A stretch of 64,000 nt of DNA, taken from Gnetum montanum. Taxonomy: Eukaryota; Streptophyta; Gnetopsida; Gnetales; Gnetaceae. The DNA lies in contig MNCI01016011.1 of NCBI GenBank assembly GCA_015680685.1, positions 392,895 to 456,894 on the forward strand. The letters are read 5' to 3'. Each line of letters starts with the position of its first letter. Position 1 is the stretch's first letter. This document shows positions 47,234-57,912 of the stretch, piece after piece. The notes beneath the pieces are model-generated. The model saw only the letters and a list, made by a program, of their open reading frames with translations, was not told the origin of the DNA and searched no databases. The position numbers and the translations under genes were made by a program.

Positions 47234-47655
47234 GTGAACATGATCTAGATCCTATGGTTTATAAAAAAAATAGAAAAATCTATAAGATATAATACATAAT
47301 TTTAGTGCATTCTACAAATTTACAAAGGATACTATTTGATTGATACATTCTGAAAGAAAGCTTCAATTTATAATGAAAACTTTATTACAAATAATTTTTG
47401 TTGGCTTATTCTACTATCCACATATCTAAATATAAGAGGAACTATACATTTATCTTTACTTGATGCATATTATGTTATAGAGTTTAATGGTTTTCTTATA
47501 ATTAACCTCACAATTATAATAAGATATTACTCATATGCCAACAATTTATTCATAAGATTAACAAATGTAAAGCCAACCCTATGATTATGAAGCCTCATGT
47601 AACACATGAAATATGTTGTGATAGTATAAATGCCACTAAATTTCACATTTCCTAT
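47234..47655. other. Unassigned DNA between Athila-4 and Tat-B
   Basis: AT-rich, with no gene or repeat recognised. It is the old flank into which Athila-4 and Tat-B inserted. Confidence 0.4.
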
Positions 47656-47921
47656 TGTAACGGAAAATCTCAATCACTAGAAGAAACCAAGGATTCTCAA
47701 TCACAAGCAACATTAACCCTGAATCCCCTAAGGCCTCTACAAGAAAATTGTGATTTAGGGTGTCCTAGATGGTCTGCTAGATCACCCAAGGACTTAGGGG
47801 GTGCAAAGTAGTGATGTAACAAAAGTATAGAAATATGAAAACCTCTAAAATAATTCATTGAAATATAACAATTACATATGAAATTGTACACAATCTGAAA
47901 TCATAAATTTCATTAAATGAA

Positions 47922-47984
47922 NNNNNNNNNNNNNNNNNNNNNNNNNNNNNNNNNNNNNNNNNNNNNNNNNNNNNNNNNNNNNNN
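47922..47984. other. Assembly gap (63 N)
   Basis: A run of N inside the Tat-B LTR. The true length and content are unknown. The sequence right after it is G-rich (GGGGGGAGGGGGAAGGGG). Confidence 0.99.
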
Positions 47985-48354
47985 CGTGTTGGGGGGAGGG
48001 GGAAGGGGTGGCAAAAGGGGGTTTACTTGGCTAGGATTTCAAAGCCTATTGAAGCCACAATCTACTTCATGATCCAATATCTCTGCCACTTCTAATGCTA
48101 TCAAACCTTTGTCTCCACCTTAGATCTATAATGTTGGATGAAGCTAGGGGATTATCAAAATTTGAAGAATTGGGATGGAAAAAGTGTTGGGGGGTAACAA
48201 GTTGTAAAGGTTCCATGTTGCTAGGCTCTAAGAAACTATGTTTTTCCAAGGAAGTAAGAGCTCTTGGAGGCCAAGACAAGGGTGCTAAATTGCAAAAATG
48301 TAGAACATTGACATGGTGCCAAGTTTTGTCTTTATAGGGTTATGACCATGATTC

Positions 48355-48575
48355 AAGCTATACATTAGTTGCAAATGGCTAACATGATTGGCTGCAAATT
48401 AACTGCTAATGGTTAACATGATTGGCTGAAAATTGGCTACCAAATTGCTAATTAATTGGCTAAAAATTATCTGCCAATTTCCAGATTTATTGGCTGAAAA
48501 TTGGCTGCCAAATTTCTGATTGATTAGCTACAAATTGGCAACCAAATTGCTGAAAATTAGCTACCATGTTCAAGT
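48355..48575 (-). repeat. Short-period TTGGCTGCAAA array in Tat-B U3
   Basis: About a dozen imperfect copies of ATTGGCTG(A/C)AA and its variants, directly upstream of the TATA element on the minus strand. Tat-A has a shorter version at about 25870-25950. Confidence 0.7.
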
Positions 48576-49096
48576 GGGGTAGGTAAGGTTGACCCCCCAT
48601 GCATCCTAGTTTGCCCCTCCTCCCATAGGGAGGAAAGAGTGTCAACATTAAGGGGGGATGGGAGGTCAATGTTAACGGTGAAGGTCAACCCCTCCAAGCT
48701 GGGTCTTGTCCCTTTCCATATTGAGGGTAGGTGAGTCCTACCCTCCTTTCTCTTTTCCATGCTAACTTTGAAGTCTTCTAGCTTGCTTATCCCCTATAGG
48801 AGGTGTATCAACATAGAGAAATATATGCCCCTCATAAAACCCATCAAATTACCATTTTTGGCATTCCAAAGGCATTTTTGACTCCCCCAAGCCCAAATTT
48901 AAATACTAGATGACTTTTGTTTACTTGGGGAATGAGGCTTTGGTCACTTATGAAGCATTTTTAAATCCTAAAAGTATGAAACATGTGAGAAGGCCCCTTT
49001 ATGGATTACAACCTTCACATTTACAATAAAATATTACCTCAAATTTCATATAATGAGATTACAAAGGTTTCAAAATGCAAATTTAGTGGTGTTTCA

Positions 49097-49112
49097 TTGG
49101 CCTTTCTTTATT
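49097..49112 (-). other. Tat-B polypurine tract
   Basis: Minus strand AATAAAGAAAGGCCAA sits directly before the LTR start TGAAACACC. Tat-C has CAAAAAATAGGGACCAA in the same place. Confidence 0.65.
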
Positions 49113-49514
49113 GGTGCCTGGAGGATTAACCCGAGAGGCATTGACAAAGAATACAAAACACCCCTATAGGTCCACAACTAATGTTCCCTCTCCATGCTTG
49201 ATCCATTCATATCAAACCATGTCAAAGAGTGCTTGTGATGATGGTATTTGGCTATGATGGAGGAATGGTAATCATAGTTAGGGAGATGATCATGGAGGCT
49301 AACGATGCATTCCAAGTGTTTTCACCATGGTTATAGCATGGTATTGACATATTTTAAAGTGATGGCCACTCAAAAAATATGTTTTGAGGAACCAACCGCT
49401 TTACTTCAAGAGTTTTTTAACCATTGGGCTTCAAAGCTTCTTTGGCCATTTGGATTCTTGGCATTTTGCTTCTATCATTTTTTATGGGGTAATAACTTCA
49501 TTGGAATTCATTGC

Positions 49515-51795
49515 TGTACCATCCAAAATTGTCAATGAGAGGCTAGAATGAATGAACACCGAGAGATCTACGGATGAAACAATAAGACCCTGCCTTCACC
49601 TGAGGGCAAGCTAGAAATCAATGAAGGCATAGTGCCTTGAATGGTCTACACACGGATCAAATGAGGACTTCCCCGAACATATGCAATTGCAATGCGTTGG
49701 GTTATATGTAAAAAAATGCAAAAATAAATGTAAATGAATGAAAATGAATGTAAACTATTTAAATGATAAATCAGGAAAATAGGAAAAATGTGAAAAGGAA
49801 CAATAATTTAAACTACAAGAATCTGGGCAATAATGCAAATTGTTTGTATTGATAAAAAATTAGAATGTGCACTAGTCAGAACGTAGTTGCGGAGTGGTCG
49901 CAAGGTGGACATTTAGCCCTGATGGATGAGAACTGATGCTAGGAAGATGTAGGTTTTGGATTGTAGGTGTACACCGTCCAAGTCTATATGAAGCCCAGTG
50001 TATGAGATTGATGCATAGATTTCTTAAGTCTGTGTGATTCCCATTTTTTGAACCCTGATCTAGTGGAAAAATAGGAGATTTATAGGGTCTTGGGTGTGAG
50101 ATTTAGATCTGGGAGTAGATCAATGGTTGTAGGGTAAGAAAAATTTAGATCAGGTGACAGGTGTGTGCATTGACCGGATGCACGAAATGTTACAATGTAC
50201 AGCATCTAGCATGACCAAGTCTTACGCTGGCATGTGCAATCCATAACGTAAGAGCTTGGCATGCTCAAAGAATAACAAAAGAAAATTTACAAAATAATTC
50301 TCTGTTACAACAAATAATTTTGTCTCTGGACTTCTGAAACTATGGTCTGATGTGTCCTAGCATCTTGGTGTCAGCGTCCAGTATCTAGTGTGTGATCATC
50401 CAGCGTATGAAATAGAAATGATGAATTTGGAGCCCATTTTAGATCTTTGAAGCCTATTTCAAGAGTGGATCTAGATGCTTGAGGTCCAAAGGGTGCTACT
50501 TGTCAAATATGAGCTCGTTCAGAGGCTGTTTTGGCTCTGTTTTGGTTGTTCACACTATGGTCACGCTGTGCATCGTGACCAAAGTATGATCCCAGCGTGA
50601 CCAAGTATTCGTGCTCTATTTTGAGCTGATTTTTGGACATTGATTCCCTTTTTTTGATGCTTGACTACTGCCTATTCTCTGGGGTGGTATGGGTATTGAT
50701 TTTGACTCCGTTTTATTTCTGTTTCAAGCCTGTTTAGTTTGGTCATGCTATGCTTACATTGTACAGCGTGACCAAAGTGTGGCCCCAATGTGACCAAGCT
50801 TAAATGGCATATTTGAAGCCCAAATCATAAATTTTTGAAGCCTGTGGACATGTACGAGTGTTGCCAATCCTTGGGGGTTGCCTGAATGTTGAAGATGCTA
50901 CCTAAAACTACTTTTTTTACCTTGTTTTTGTTTGGTCACATTGTGGTTACGCTGTGTAGCATCTGAAAAAGTAACCCCAGCGTCACCAAGTCAAAATGAC
51001 ATATTTGAGGCTCAAATTTGGAGTTTTTGAAGCCTATGAACAAGTACAAATGCTACTGGTCCCTATGGGTTGCTCTGGTGTCAAAGATGCTACCTAAAAC
51101 TTCTTTTTTTACCTTGTTTTTGTTTGGTTATGCTGTGCTTAAGCTGTGCAGCGTTTGAAAAAGTAACCCCAGTGTCACCAATTGAAAATACCTCATTTAA
51201 GGCCAAAATTTTGATTTTCTAGAGACTAGGAGCTACTGGGGGCCTTGGTGAAGGTTATGGGGGGTTCTTGTGCTCAATTTTAGCTTTGTTTGACTCAAGT
51301 TTGGGGCTCCAAAAGTTGGTGACACTGATCCTTACGCTGTGTAGTGTAAGAAAATGTAGCTCCAGCGTAATCAACTGAAAATACCTCATTTAAGGCCCAA
51401 ATTTTGATTTTCTGGAGGCTGGGAGCTACTGGGGGCCTTGGTGAAGGTCATGGGGGGTCCTTGTGCTTGATTTTGGCCTATTTTGACTCAGTTTTGGGGC
51501 TTCAAAAGTTGGTGACGTTGATCCTTACGTTGTGCAGCGTAAGCCACAACGTGACCAAAATGTACTTAGCTAAAACCAAGTATTTTAAGCCCAAAACCTT
51601 TGATTTTGGATGCCAGAAGTTGGTGAAGTCACCTGTGGGCCCTGAGGGAGGACCTTGCTTGTTGAATCGTGAACCATCAGGGGCAGTTTTAGAGGCCTCC
51701 AAGTTTGGTCATGCTGTACTCATGCTTGGGAAGCTGCATGACTTAACTTGAATCTTGTCTGAAAGTGCTAGGCCCAAAATTTTGTGGTGTTTTTA
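49515..51795 (-). repeat. Tat-C 3' LTR
   Basis: About 2.28 kb, alignable end to end with 57913-60215. Minus-strand start TAAAAACACCACAAAATTTT (T-for-G change in the terminal TG), end GGTACA. A TATA element (CCTATAAA on -) is at 50079-50086. Upstream of it, U3 consists largely of six ~193-bp repeats. Confidence 0.92.
50500..51660 (-). repeat. 193-bp tandem repeat array in Tat-C U3 (six units, 3' LTR copy)
   Basis: The anchor GTGCAGCG and its variants recurs at 50568, 50761, 50955, 51146, 51340 and 51532, spacing 191-194 bp. Each unit opens with a GGTCACGCTGTGCAGCGTGACC-like palindrome, followed by CCCCAGCGTGACCAAGT-like text and a T-rich end. Units diverge by tens of percent, but neighbours are clearly related (for example 51170-51290 with 51365-51480). 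Confidence 0.85.
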
Positions 51796-51815
51796 TTGGT
51801 CCCTATTTTTTGATG
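51796..51815 (-). other. Tat-C polypurine tract
   Basis: Minus strand CAAAAAATAGGGACCAA directly precedes the 3' LTR start. The adjacent internal sequence (AGAGGCATTGACAAAGAA on +, about 51834) is also present next to the Tat-B tract (49135). Confidence 0.7.
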
Positions 51816-53644
51816 CTTGGAGGAATTTACCTAAGAGGCATTGACAAAGAAGTACAAAACACCACGAGAAACTGGATATCAAGCATTGTTCTTTGACACT
51901 TGGCCAGATGTCATTGCACCGTGTTTAGAAGTACATAGGATCGGGAAATGAGGTTTTGAGATGTATAGGGAGAAGGTTTGTAACTGTGAGATCAGGGATT
52001 GAGGAAGGGATGGTTTTGTTTAACTATGGGAAGAGGAATGCTCTTGTGTGAAGGCATCATGTTGGTCCTTGTCAATAGCCAGTATCTAGCGGACTTAGGA
52101 CCAAGGCATGGGATGTGCGTCCTTTGGTGGAACAAGACTCTTGCATCCTGTTTAAGAGAACTCATTGTCACAACTAAAGCCATGTAGTGAGGTGATGCAT
52201 TCTTTGGAGAAACATGACCCTTGTTGAGTGTCAAAGGGAACTCATTGTCCAACAACCAAAGCCACGCGATGGGATGCAACATGATTGTTTGAGACACGAG
52301 TGTTTTCTTCCAAGACAAGTACCTTCCCACCTGGGGCTTATATGGGAAGTGCCAAGGGTCTTGTGATGGATTTTTCTCTTTGATTTTTTATATTTTTTTG
52401 TCTTTCCTTTTTTTTGTGGAAAGAGCATTTTTTTTTGTACTCATGCTCATGTGCTTGTGATTGTATCATGGGCTATGCTGTGTTGCACAACTACCTAGAG
52501 AGTTACAGTGTGCAACCATGTGTTCAGAGTTTTGAGGTGGCTGGGATGTATTTGAGAAATGTAACTTAATAGGGTAGAGAGAACATGTTAGGGAATAAGG
52601 GATGTTTGGGGAATTGGAAATGTACTTGTGAACGGTTTGATTAACCTGGTTACATGCATCAAGAACAATGTAGTACCTCATCGCTGTGATGAAGTGCATC
52701 TGTGTACGAATGCCTCTGGGTATCATCCTGCAAACAAAACTCCAAGAAGATAAGAAAACCATGAGTGAATGAGTTAGCTTAACACTTTAAACATGAATGC
52801 AACCGATGTGATGGAGAGACTGTGTGCAACTGTAGGCAAACAAAATTGAGCAGCAGTAATGTTGTCAGAGTCCATGTGATGAATTCATGCAGCAGGTTGA
52901 TGAAGATATGCCATTTGATTACAGCAATGGATTCGTAGACTAGTGAAGAAGTCACCAATTTATAGTCTTGGCGGACTGTCATGGATTAGTTTTACGTCAT
53001 AACCCATTGGACGTTGCAAGTTTAGCGTTGTAGCGGACAGTGCAATGCTAGTTTATAGTCGTGGCAGACTAGGAAGAGGCGAGCTAGTTTATAGTCTTAG
53101 CGGACTCTATCAGATGAGAGTGTGGTAGTTTATTATCATTCCAGATGATCTGTGGTATTAGTTTTAGGTTATGATGCCAGGACCGCTTTGTGGTATCAAT
53201 TTATCGTCATGATTCTAGGATGAATGCGTGGATGCATGCACATACGTCTAGGTGATCCTACAAAAGAATAAACTAGAGAACACAATGTCAAGTAGTAACT
53301 ACTGAAAATATAACCTAAATGCATAAGAAAAATAGAAAACAATGTGAAAAGAAGTAGTTTAGGGCCTTTTCAGGCCGTGCATGGAAGTTTAAAGCCGTAC
53401 CAGGCCTTGTGTTTAAGGCCTTTTCGGGCCACATGTAAATGTGTAAGCTAGTACAATGCAAATGAAGGTGACGTATGCACAACGAACAAAGGTGAAGAAT
53501 GGGTGGAGATCAGACATGTTTTTAGCTGCAGGGGAGCCTTGATTATGTGGTTGTTTCCTAGCCAGACGTGGTCTAGGAGGTGTGCTAGGTTTTGGTGGCT
53601 CTAGGAGGCTTTTGATTTTTACCACTCATTTGGGCATTTTAGCT
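51816..53644 (-). other. Tat-C 3' noncoding region
   Basis: No credible frame longer than chance. It includes repeated TAGTTTATAGTC(T/G)T(A/G)GCGGACT segments (about 52955-53115) and a degraded 29-bp minisatellite (about 53354-53435, AGTTTAGGGCC and TTTAAGGCC units). A short Pro-rich frame directly after the protease (53625-53413) may be a translated tail or chance. Confidence 0.6.
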
Positions 53645-54127
53645 CTAGGTGTTTTGTTTGTTGCCATGGGTGTTCCATCGAGAGTTCAAAACTTGTGACA
53701 TGTCTATGTTGTGGATGGCTTGAAAGGGAATGTTATCGCCATGTATGATGACTTGTCCACCTTCGTATGGAAGGTAGATTTCTTGATGTATCGGTGAGGA
53801 AACAGCCCGTTGTTGGGCTAGCCAAGGTCTTCCAAGAATCATGTTGAAACTTGGCATCTCTTCTATGACAGTGAATTCTGCACTGGTGGGGAATTTTTCT
53901 TCTACCACAAAGGCTAAGTTGATTGTGCCCTTAACTGTGACATGTGATCTGTTGAAGAATTTTAAACATGTGATTTTTGTTGGCATGATCTTGTCTGCCA
54001 TGCCTAGTTTGTCGATGACAGAGTATAAAGCTACGTTTGTTGCTGCACCATCATCAACGTGAACTCTACGAATGGTACATTTCCCAACACGTATGCTAAT
54101 AAAAAATGGAGTTGTTGTGACCTCCCC
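53645..54127 (-). pseudogene. Tat-C protease, near-intact frame
   Basis: Open at 54001-53645: MADKIMPTKITCLKFFNRSH, VKGTINLAFVVEEKFPTSAE, FTVIEEMPSFNMILGRPWLA, then SSPIHQEIYLPYEGGQVIIH. This is the Tat-type aspartic protease C-terminal half with the ILGRPWL block intact. The region just upstream (54127-54002), where the Asp-x-Gly active site should fall, includes a D-D-G-A-like stretch (HVDDGAATNVAL, about 54062-54030) and is separated by one stop. Same frame as gag. The frame ends shortly after, with no polymerase. Confidence 0.75.
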
Positions 54128-56788
54128 TCATTTGGGTTTGACTTTAATTGTATCATTGCGGAAGGCTAAGGTATTTGAACCCAATCCTTGTGGTGTGTGT
54201 TGTGAAATCGTTTCACGGATGGATTTTTCGTTTGTGGGGATGTCCTCCACAATAGGAATGGATGCTAACTTTTGAGCCAAGGCTTCGCGGTGAGTGGCTG
54301 AAGTCATGACTAGGTCGTACAAACTCATAGTTGTGTTCTTCTTTTTTAGTGCTTCTTTTACTTGGGCTAGTGCAGCTATGAAGTTTGTGTTGTTGGTCAT
54401 TGTGTTGGCTTTGGCTTCCTTCGTGTGGGTTGAGGGATGGGCCTCTTGCATAGAGGGCTTGGGCCTAGTTTGCTTGAGATTAGGGGCAGGGGTCCTAATG
54501 TTCGATTGTTTCTTGCTTGATGTGGCCTTTTCTTCAGCTGTGGATGTTGTTCATTGTTCATTTGTCTTTTTCTGCTACCATTTGGTAGGCTTACCCATGT
54601 TGTTGGCAAGGTTGACTCTTGAGGGAGAAGAGGTTGAGACGTTGCCTACGGTTGGGCTCTAGGTAGGTGAGGGGCCATCGTGTGGTGGCACCTTTATGAC
54701 AAATGGTAGTTTGGAAGGAGTCGTTGGTGTTTGACTAGCTTGTTGTGGCACCTTGATGACAAAAGGTTTCTTTGTAGTTGTGGTCAGTGCATCATGCCAG
54801 TTTAATGTCTTAGCGGACGATTGCAGTGGCACTTTGACCATGAAAGGTTTTGTAGGTGCTCGAGGTGGTACCTGGATGATAATGGGAGGCCTCTTGCTCA
54901 TGGAGGCAGAGGGGATTATTGCCTTGCTGAGAGGCATATGGATCACAAAAGGTTGCTGCATAGGTTTGGGCTTGCTTCCTATGCTAATGGAGTTTATGAC
55001 ATAGGAGGCATCATCTGTGCTAGGTTGAGTTAGGATGTGGATGTTGAGTTGGCCCCATTCTATCATTGTCTAAAGATCATCATGTAAGGCATAGCAGTTG
55101 TCGGTATTGTGATTAGACATTTGGTGGTAGTGATAGAATTGATCTAACTTGAAGTGTCGTGGGATCGGGGGCTTGTTTGGTGCTACTAAGGTGGGGTTCC
55201 TTAGTAGCTCATAGTACCTGTCGTGTCTTTGACGGGCATTCTCCACCACTTGTTTATATTGGATTTGCCCGATTTTGAGGAGTTTCTCTAGTAGTTTAGA
55301 GGGTTGTGTGGGTAGTGACGTATACTTAGAGTGATCCTTGCACTAAAAGTTGGACCTTGAGGTGGCCCCTATCATTGCGGGTGGGTTGGTACTGGTGTTT
55401 GTTGTTTTTGTGCTTGTGGCTACAGTTTCTGTTGTTGTCTGTTGTTTGGCAATGTGTTGGTTCTTATAAGCCACATAGGTAGGATCATTGCTAGTTTGTG
55501 CAGCTTGTTCAATGTTCTTGATTTGCATGAAGGCTTGGCTCAATGTTTAAGCATTTAGGTAGTATATTTTTGACTTAACAAAGTCATTCACGGCTCCCTT
55601 CAGAATCGTAAGCAAATACGTTTCAGGGATGGGCTCATGAAGTTCGTTAAGGGCTGTGCTCCATCATTGAATGAATTCTGCATAGGCTCTAGGGGCATTT
55701 GTTTCACCTGTATCAGAGTGTCTAGTGTGGCCTTAGGCTTGAGGTTGTACTTAAACCAAGTGACGAATTGATGTAACAGATCTTTTAGAGAGGATATGGA
55801 GTTACGTGGTAGGGCTCAGTACTAGTCTAAGGCATTGTCTATAAGGGACATGGTGAACATGTGTAGGATTGCATGGGGCCAAGCTTGAAGCAATAGGATC
55901 TCTGTTAGGAATGTTACCAAGTGAGCATTCAGATCTCCCTTCCCTTGAGGTGATTCCCTTGGGTAAAGCTAACGATAGCACTAAAGAGTTAATTGGATCA
56001 TCATAGTAGAAGTCTAGTACTTTAACTGCTTTAGTGTTGGTAGGTTTGAGGTGCTTTACCTTGTTAGCTAATGCTTGCATCCATTGTTTTCCTTCTACCC
56101 ACTCTTGAGCGATAGGCAGATTAGTTGGTTGGGGAGATTGTGTCATCAGTTGCTGCTGTGGAGCAACATTCGGAATTGGGATTGTAGGGTGTGGCACGCT
56201 GAAGTAAGTGGGTTATTGAATAAGGGGTGTGGTTCCTTATCTAGCCACTAACTATGGGGTGACACCCTGAATGTATGGGGCCGATGTAATGCAAGTGGCC
56301 CCATGTGTTTGCATTGGCGGCATGTACTGGGTGGACGTTGACTTGGGTAGTCCATGTCGAGACATCGGTGCTTGCGTGCTCGTTGACGCATGAAGATGAA
56401 TCATCTATCCCACATGTGAGTGGAATGATGGATTGACATGGGCATGGGGACTGAGGGTGTGGTATGAATCCTCAGGTTCAAATTGTGCCTTGAAGTCATC
56501 TACATCATGTTTGTTTTGTGGCTCCTCAGTGGGTCATTGTGTGTTTTGGCTTCTTGCCAGAAGGAGCTGAGAGATGAGTTGGTGGTGAGGCTCAATAAGG
56601 GGGATGATGTCATATACAGAGGGGACAAATTCATGACCTCCCATGTATATGCGCTTGAATTTTCTTTTTGCTTCCTATTTTTTGGTGTCAAGAGGAAGGT
56701 TGGCCTGAATCTTCACACAAATAAAGTTGTATTGTTCGTATGTGAGGATTACGAAGGTGCGTGCATTAGAGTTCTAAGATGACTCCAT
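54128..56788 (-). pseudogene. gag: Tat-C gag, single frame with few stops
   Basis: ATG at 56786-56788 (MESS, then stop and NSNARTFVILTYEQYNFI). All readable blocks down to the protease lie in this one frame, about 1,050 codons in total, so no frameshift is needed. Blocks: IPNVAPQQQLMTQSPQPTNL (about 56180), a capsid-like WMQALANKVKHLKPTNTKAV with LDFYYDDPINSLVLSLALPK (about 56095-55960), a Thr-rich linker (55543-55343), and a segment with five (K/R)PFVIKVP-like repeats (55066-54659). Last is NTNFIAALAQVKEALKKKNT with TMSLYDLVMTSATHREAL (about 54400-54290). Stops are TAG/TAA/TGA at plausible CAG, TGG or CGA sites. A zinc knuckle is not evident. Confidence 0.75.
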
Positions 56789-56969
56789 GGTGATGTGTGA
56801 TGGGGCAACGTACGGGCTGGCTAACAAGTGTCGAGTGTGTTTCGAATTAAGTGTGTAGCGTATGGTTAGGGCTGAGTGTGCAGCGTGTCAAGTCTATGTG
56901 GTATGCAATGTGTGCAATGTGTAGCATGTGCAAAACTACAGCATGTAAAATCTACAGCATGTGAAATTT

Positions 56970-57480
56970 AAGTTGTCAAAAATTTTCTAAGTGTCCAGCA
57001 CAAGAACCTAGCAGTGTGTGAAAAAATTTTCTAAGTGTCCAGCGTAAGAACCTAGCAACATGTGAAAAAATTTTCTAAGTGTCCAGCATAAGAACTTGGC
57101 AACGTGTGAAAAATTTTTCTAAGTGTCCAGCATAAGAACCTGGCAGTGTGTGAATTAATTTTCTAAGTGTCTAGCGTAAGAACCTGGCAGTGTGTGAAAA
57201 AATTTTCTAAGTATCCAGCATAAGAACCTGGCAGCGTGTGAAAAAATTTTCTAACTGTCCAGCGTAAGAACCTGGAAGTGTGTGAAAAAATTTTCTAAGT
57301 GTCCAACGTAAGAACCTAGCAGCATGTGAAAAAATTTTCTAAGTGTCCATCGTAAGAACCTGGTAGCATGTGAAAAAATTTTCTCAATGTCCAGCGTAAG
57401 AACTTGGCAGCATGTGAATAAATTTTCTAAGTGTCCAGCGTAAGGACCTGACAGCGTGTGAAAAAATTTTCTAAGTGTAA
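56970..57480 (-). repeat. 44-bp tandem array, 12 copies
   Basis: The AAAAAATTTT core recurs exactly every 44 bp at 56977, 57021, 57065, 57109, 57153, 57197, 57241, 57285, 57329, 57373, 57417 and 57461. Each is followed by CTAAGTGTCCAGCGTAAGAA and CCTGGCAGCGTGTG. No length variation between units was seen. Confidence 0.95.
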
Positions 57481-57633
57481 AAATGACAACATATGAACTG
57501 TTGCGTAAGAAGTCAGGGGTAGCATCGGAGTGCTATGGACAACGTTTGAGGCTAAGGCACAACGTGTGTGACTTAGGCACAGTGTGTGGGCTAAGTATAA
57601 AATTCTTCTAAGTGTCTAGCATGTCAAGCTAGT

Positions 57634-57850
57634 AGCATATGAATACTGAAAATGTCTAAGTATTTGGCATGTGAACACTGAAAATTTGTCTAAGTGTCTA
57701 GCATGTGAACGCTGAAAATTTGTCTAAGTGTTTAGCATGTGAACATTGAAAATTTGTCTAAGTGTCCAATGTATGAACACTGAAAATTTGTCTAAGTGTC
57801 TAGCATGTGAACACTGAAAATTTGTCTAAGTCTCCAACATGTGAACACTG
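57634..57850 (-). repeat. 34-bp tandem array, about 6 copies
   Basis: The AAAATTTGTC core recurs at 57647 (variant), 57681, 57715, 57749, 57783 and 57817, each followed by TAAGTGTCTAGCATGTGAAC. Distinct from but related in wording to the adjacent 44-bp array. Confidence 0.92.
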
Positions 57851-57887
57851 GATCTGGGATGCTAAGAGGAAAATCTAATAGAGAAAT

Positions 57888-57907
57888 GGCCCTCCTTCTA
57901 GCACCAA
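57888..57907 (-). other. Tat-C primer-binding site
   Basis: Minus strand TTGGTGCTAGAAGGAGGGCC lies a few bases after the LTR end. This is the Tat-lineage primer form (TTGGCGCTAGAAGGAGGG) with a single C-to-T change. Confidence 0.82.
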
Positions 57908-57912
57908 TTTAC

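Larger units (their letters stand above)
47656..49096 (-). repeat. Tat-B 3' LTR (contains assembly gap)
   Basis: Homologous to the Tat-A LTR in its R/U5-like part (AACCCTGAATCCCC at 47715; CATTGAAATATAACAATTAC region). It starts on the minus strand with TGAAACACCACTAAATTTGC at 49096 and ends at 47656. A TATA element on the minus strand (CCCTATAAAGAC) is near 48331-48342. U3 holds a short-period TTGGCTGAAAATTGGCTACC-type array (48355-48575) and a GC-richer block (48580-48760). Confidence 0.72.
56789..57887 (-). other. Tat-C leader (5' untranslated region) with tandem arrays
   Basis: Noncoding DNA between the primer site and gag. It holds a 44-bp array (56970-57480) and a 34-bp array (57634-57850), and is rich in AGCGTGTG/AGCATGTG words that also occur in the LTRs. 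Confidence 0.75.

Noticed and set aside
47581-47811. Host gene exon candidate on the plus strand
   Set aside because: It runs across the Tat-B LTR boundary at 47656, so most of it is LTR sequence.
51404-51751. 115-codon plus-strand open frame in the Tat-C LTR
   Set aside because: It overlaps the 193-bp U3 repeats on the strand opposite to the element and is broken in the other LTR.
53413-53625. Short transmembrane-like protein after Tat-C protease
   Set aside because: A hydrophobic tail is readable, but no counterpart exists in Tat-A, and the region is minisatellite-bearing noncoding DNA. Support is too weak to call a gene.
54753-55033. Plus-strand open frames of 70-83 codons
   Set aside because: They lie antisense to the PFVIKVP-repeat part of Tat-C gag and are shadows of its biased composition.
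56970-57850. CRISPR array
   Set aside because: Repeats are directly tandem without unique spacers, and the context is the leader of a plant retrotransposon.
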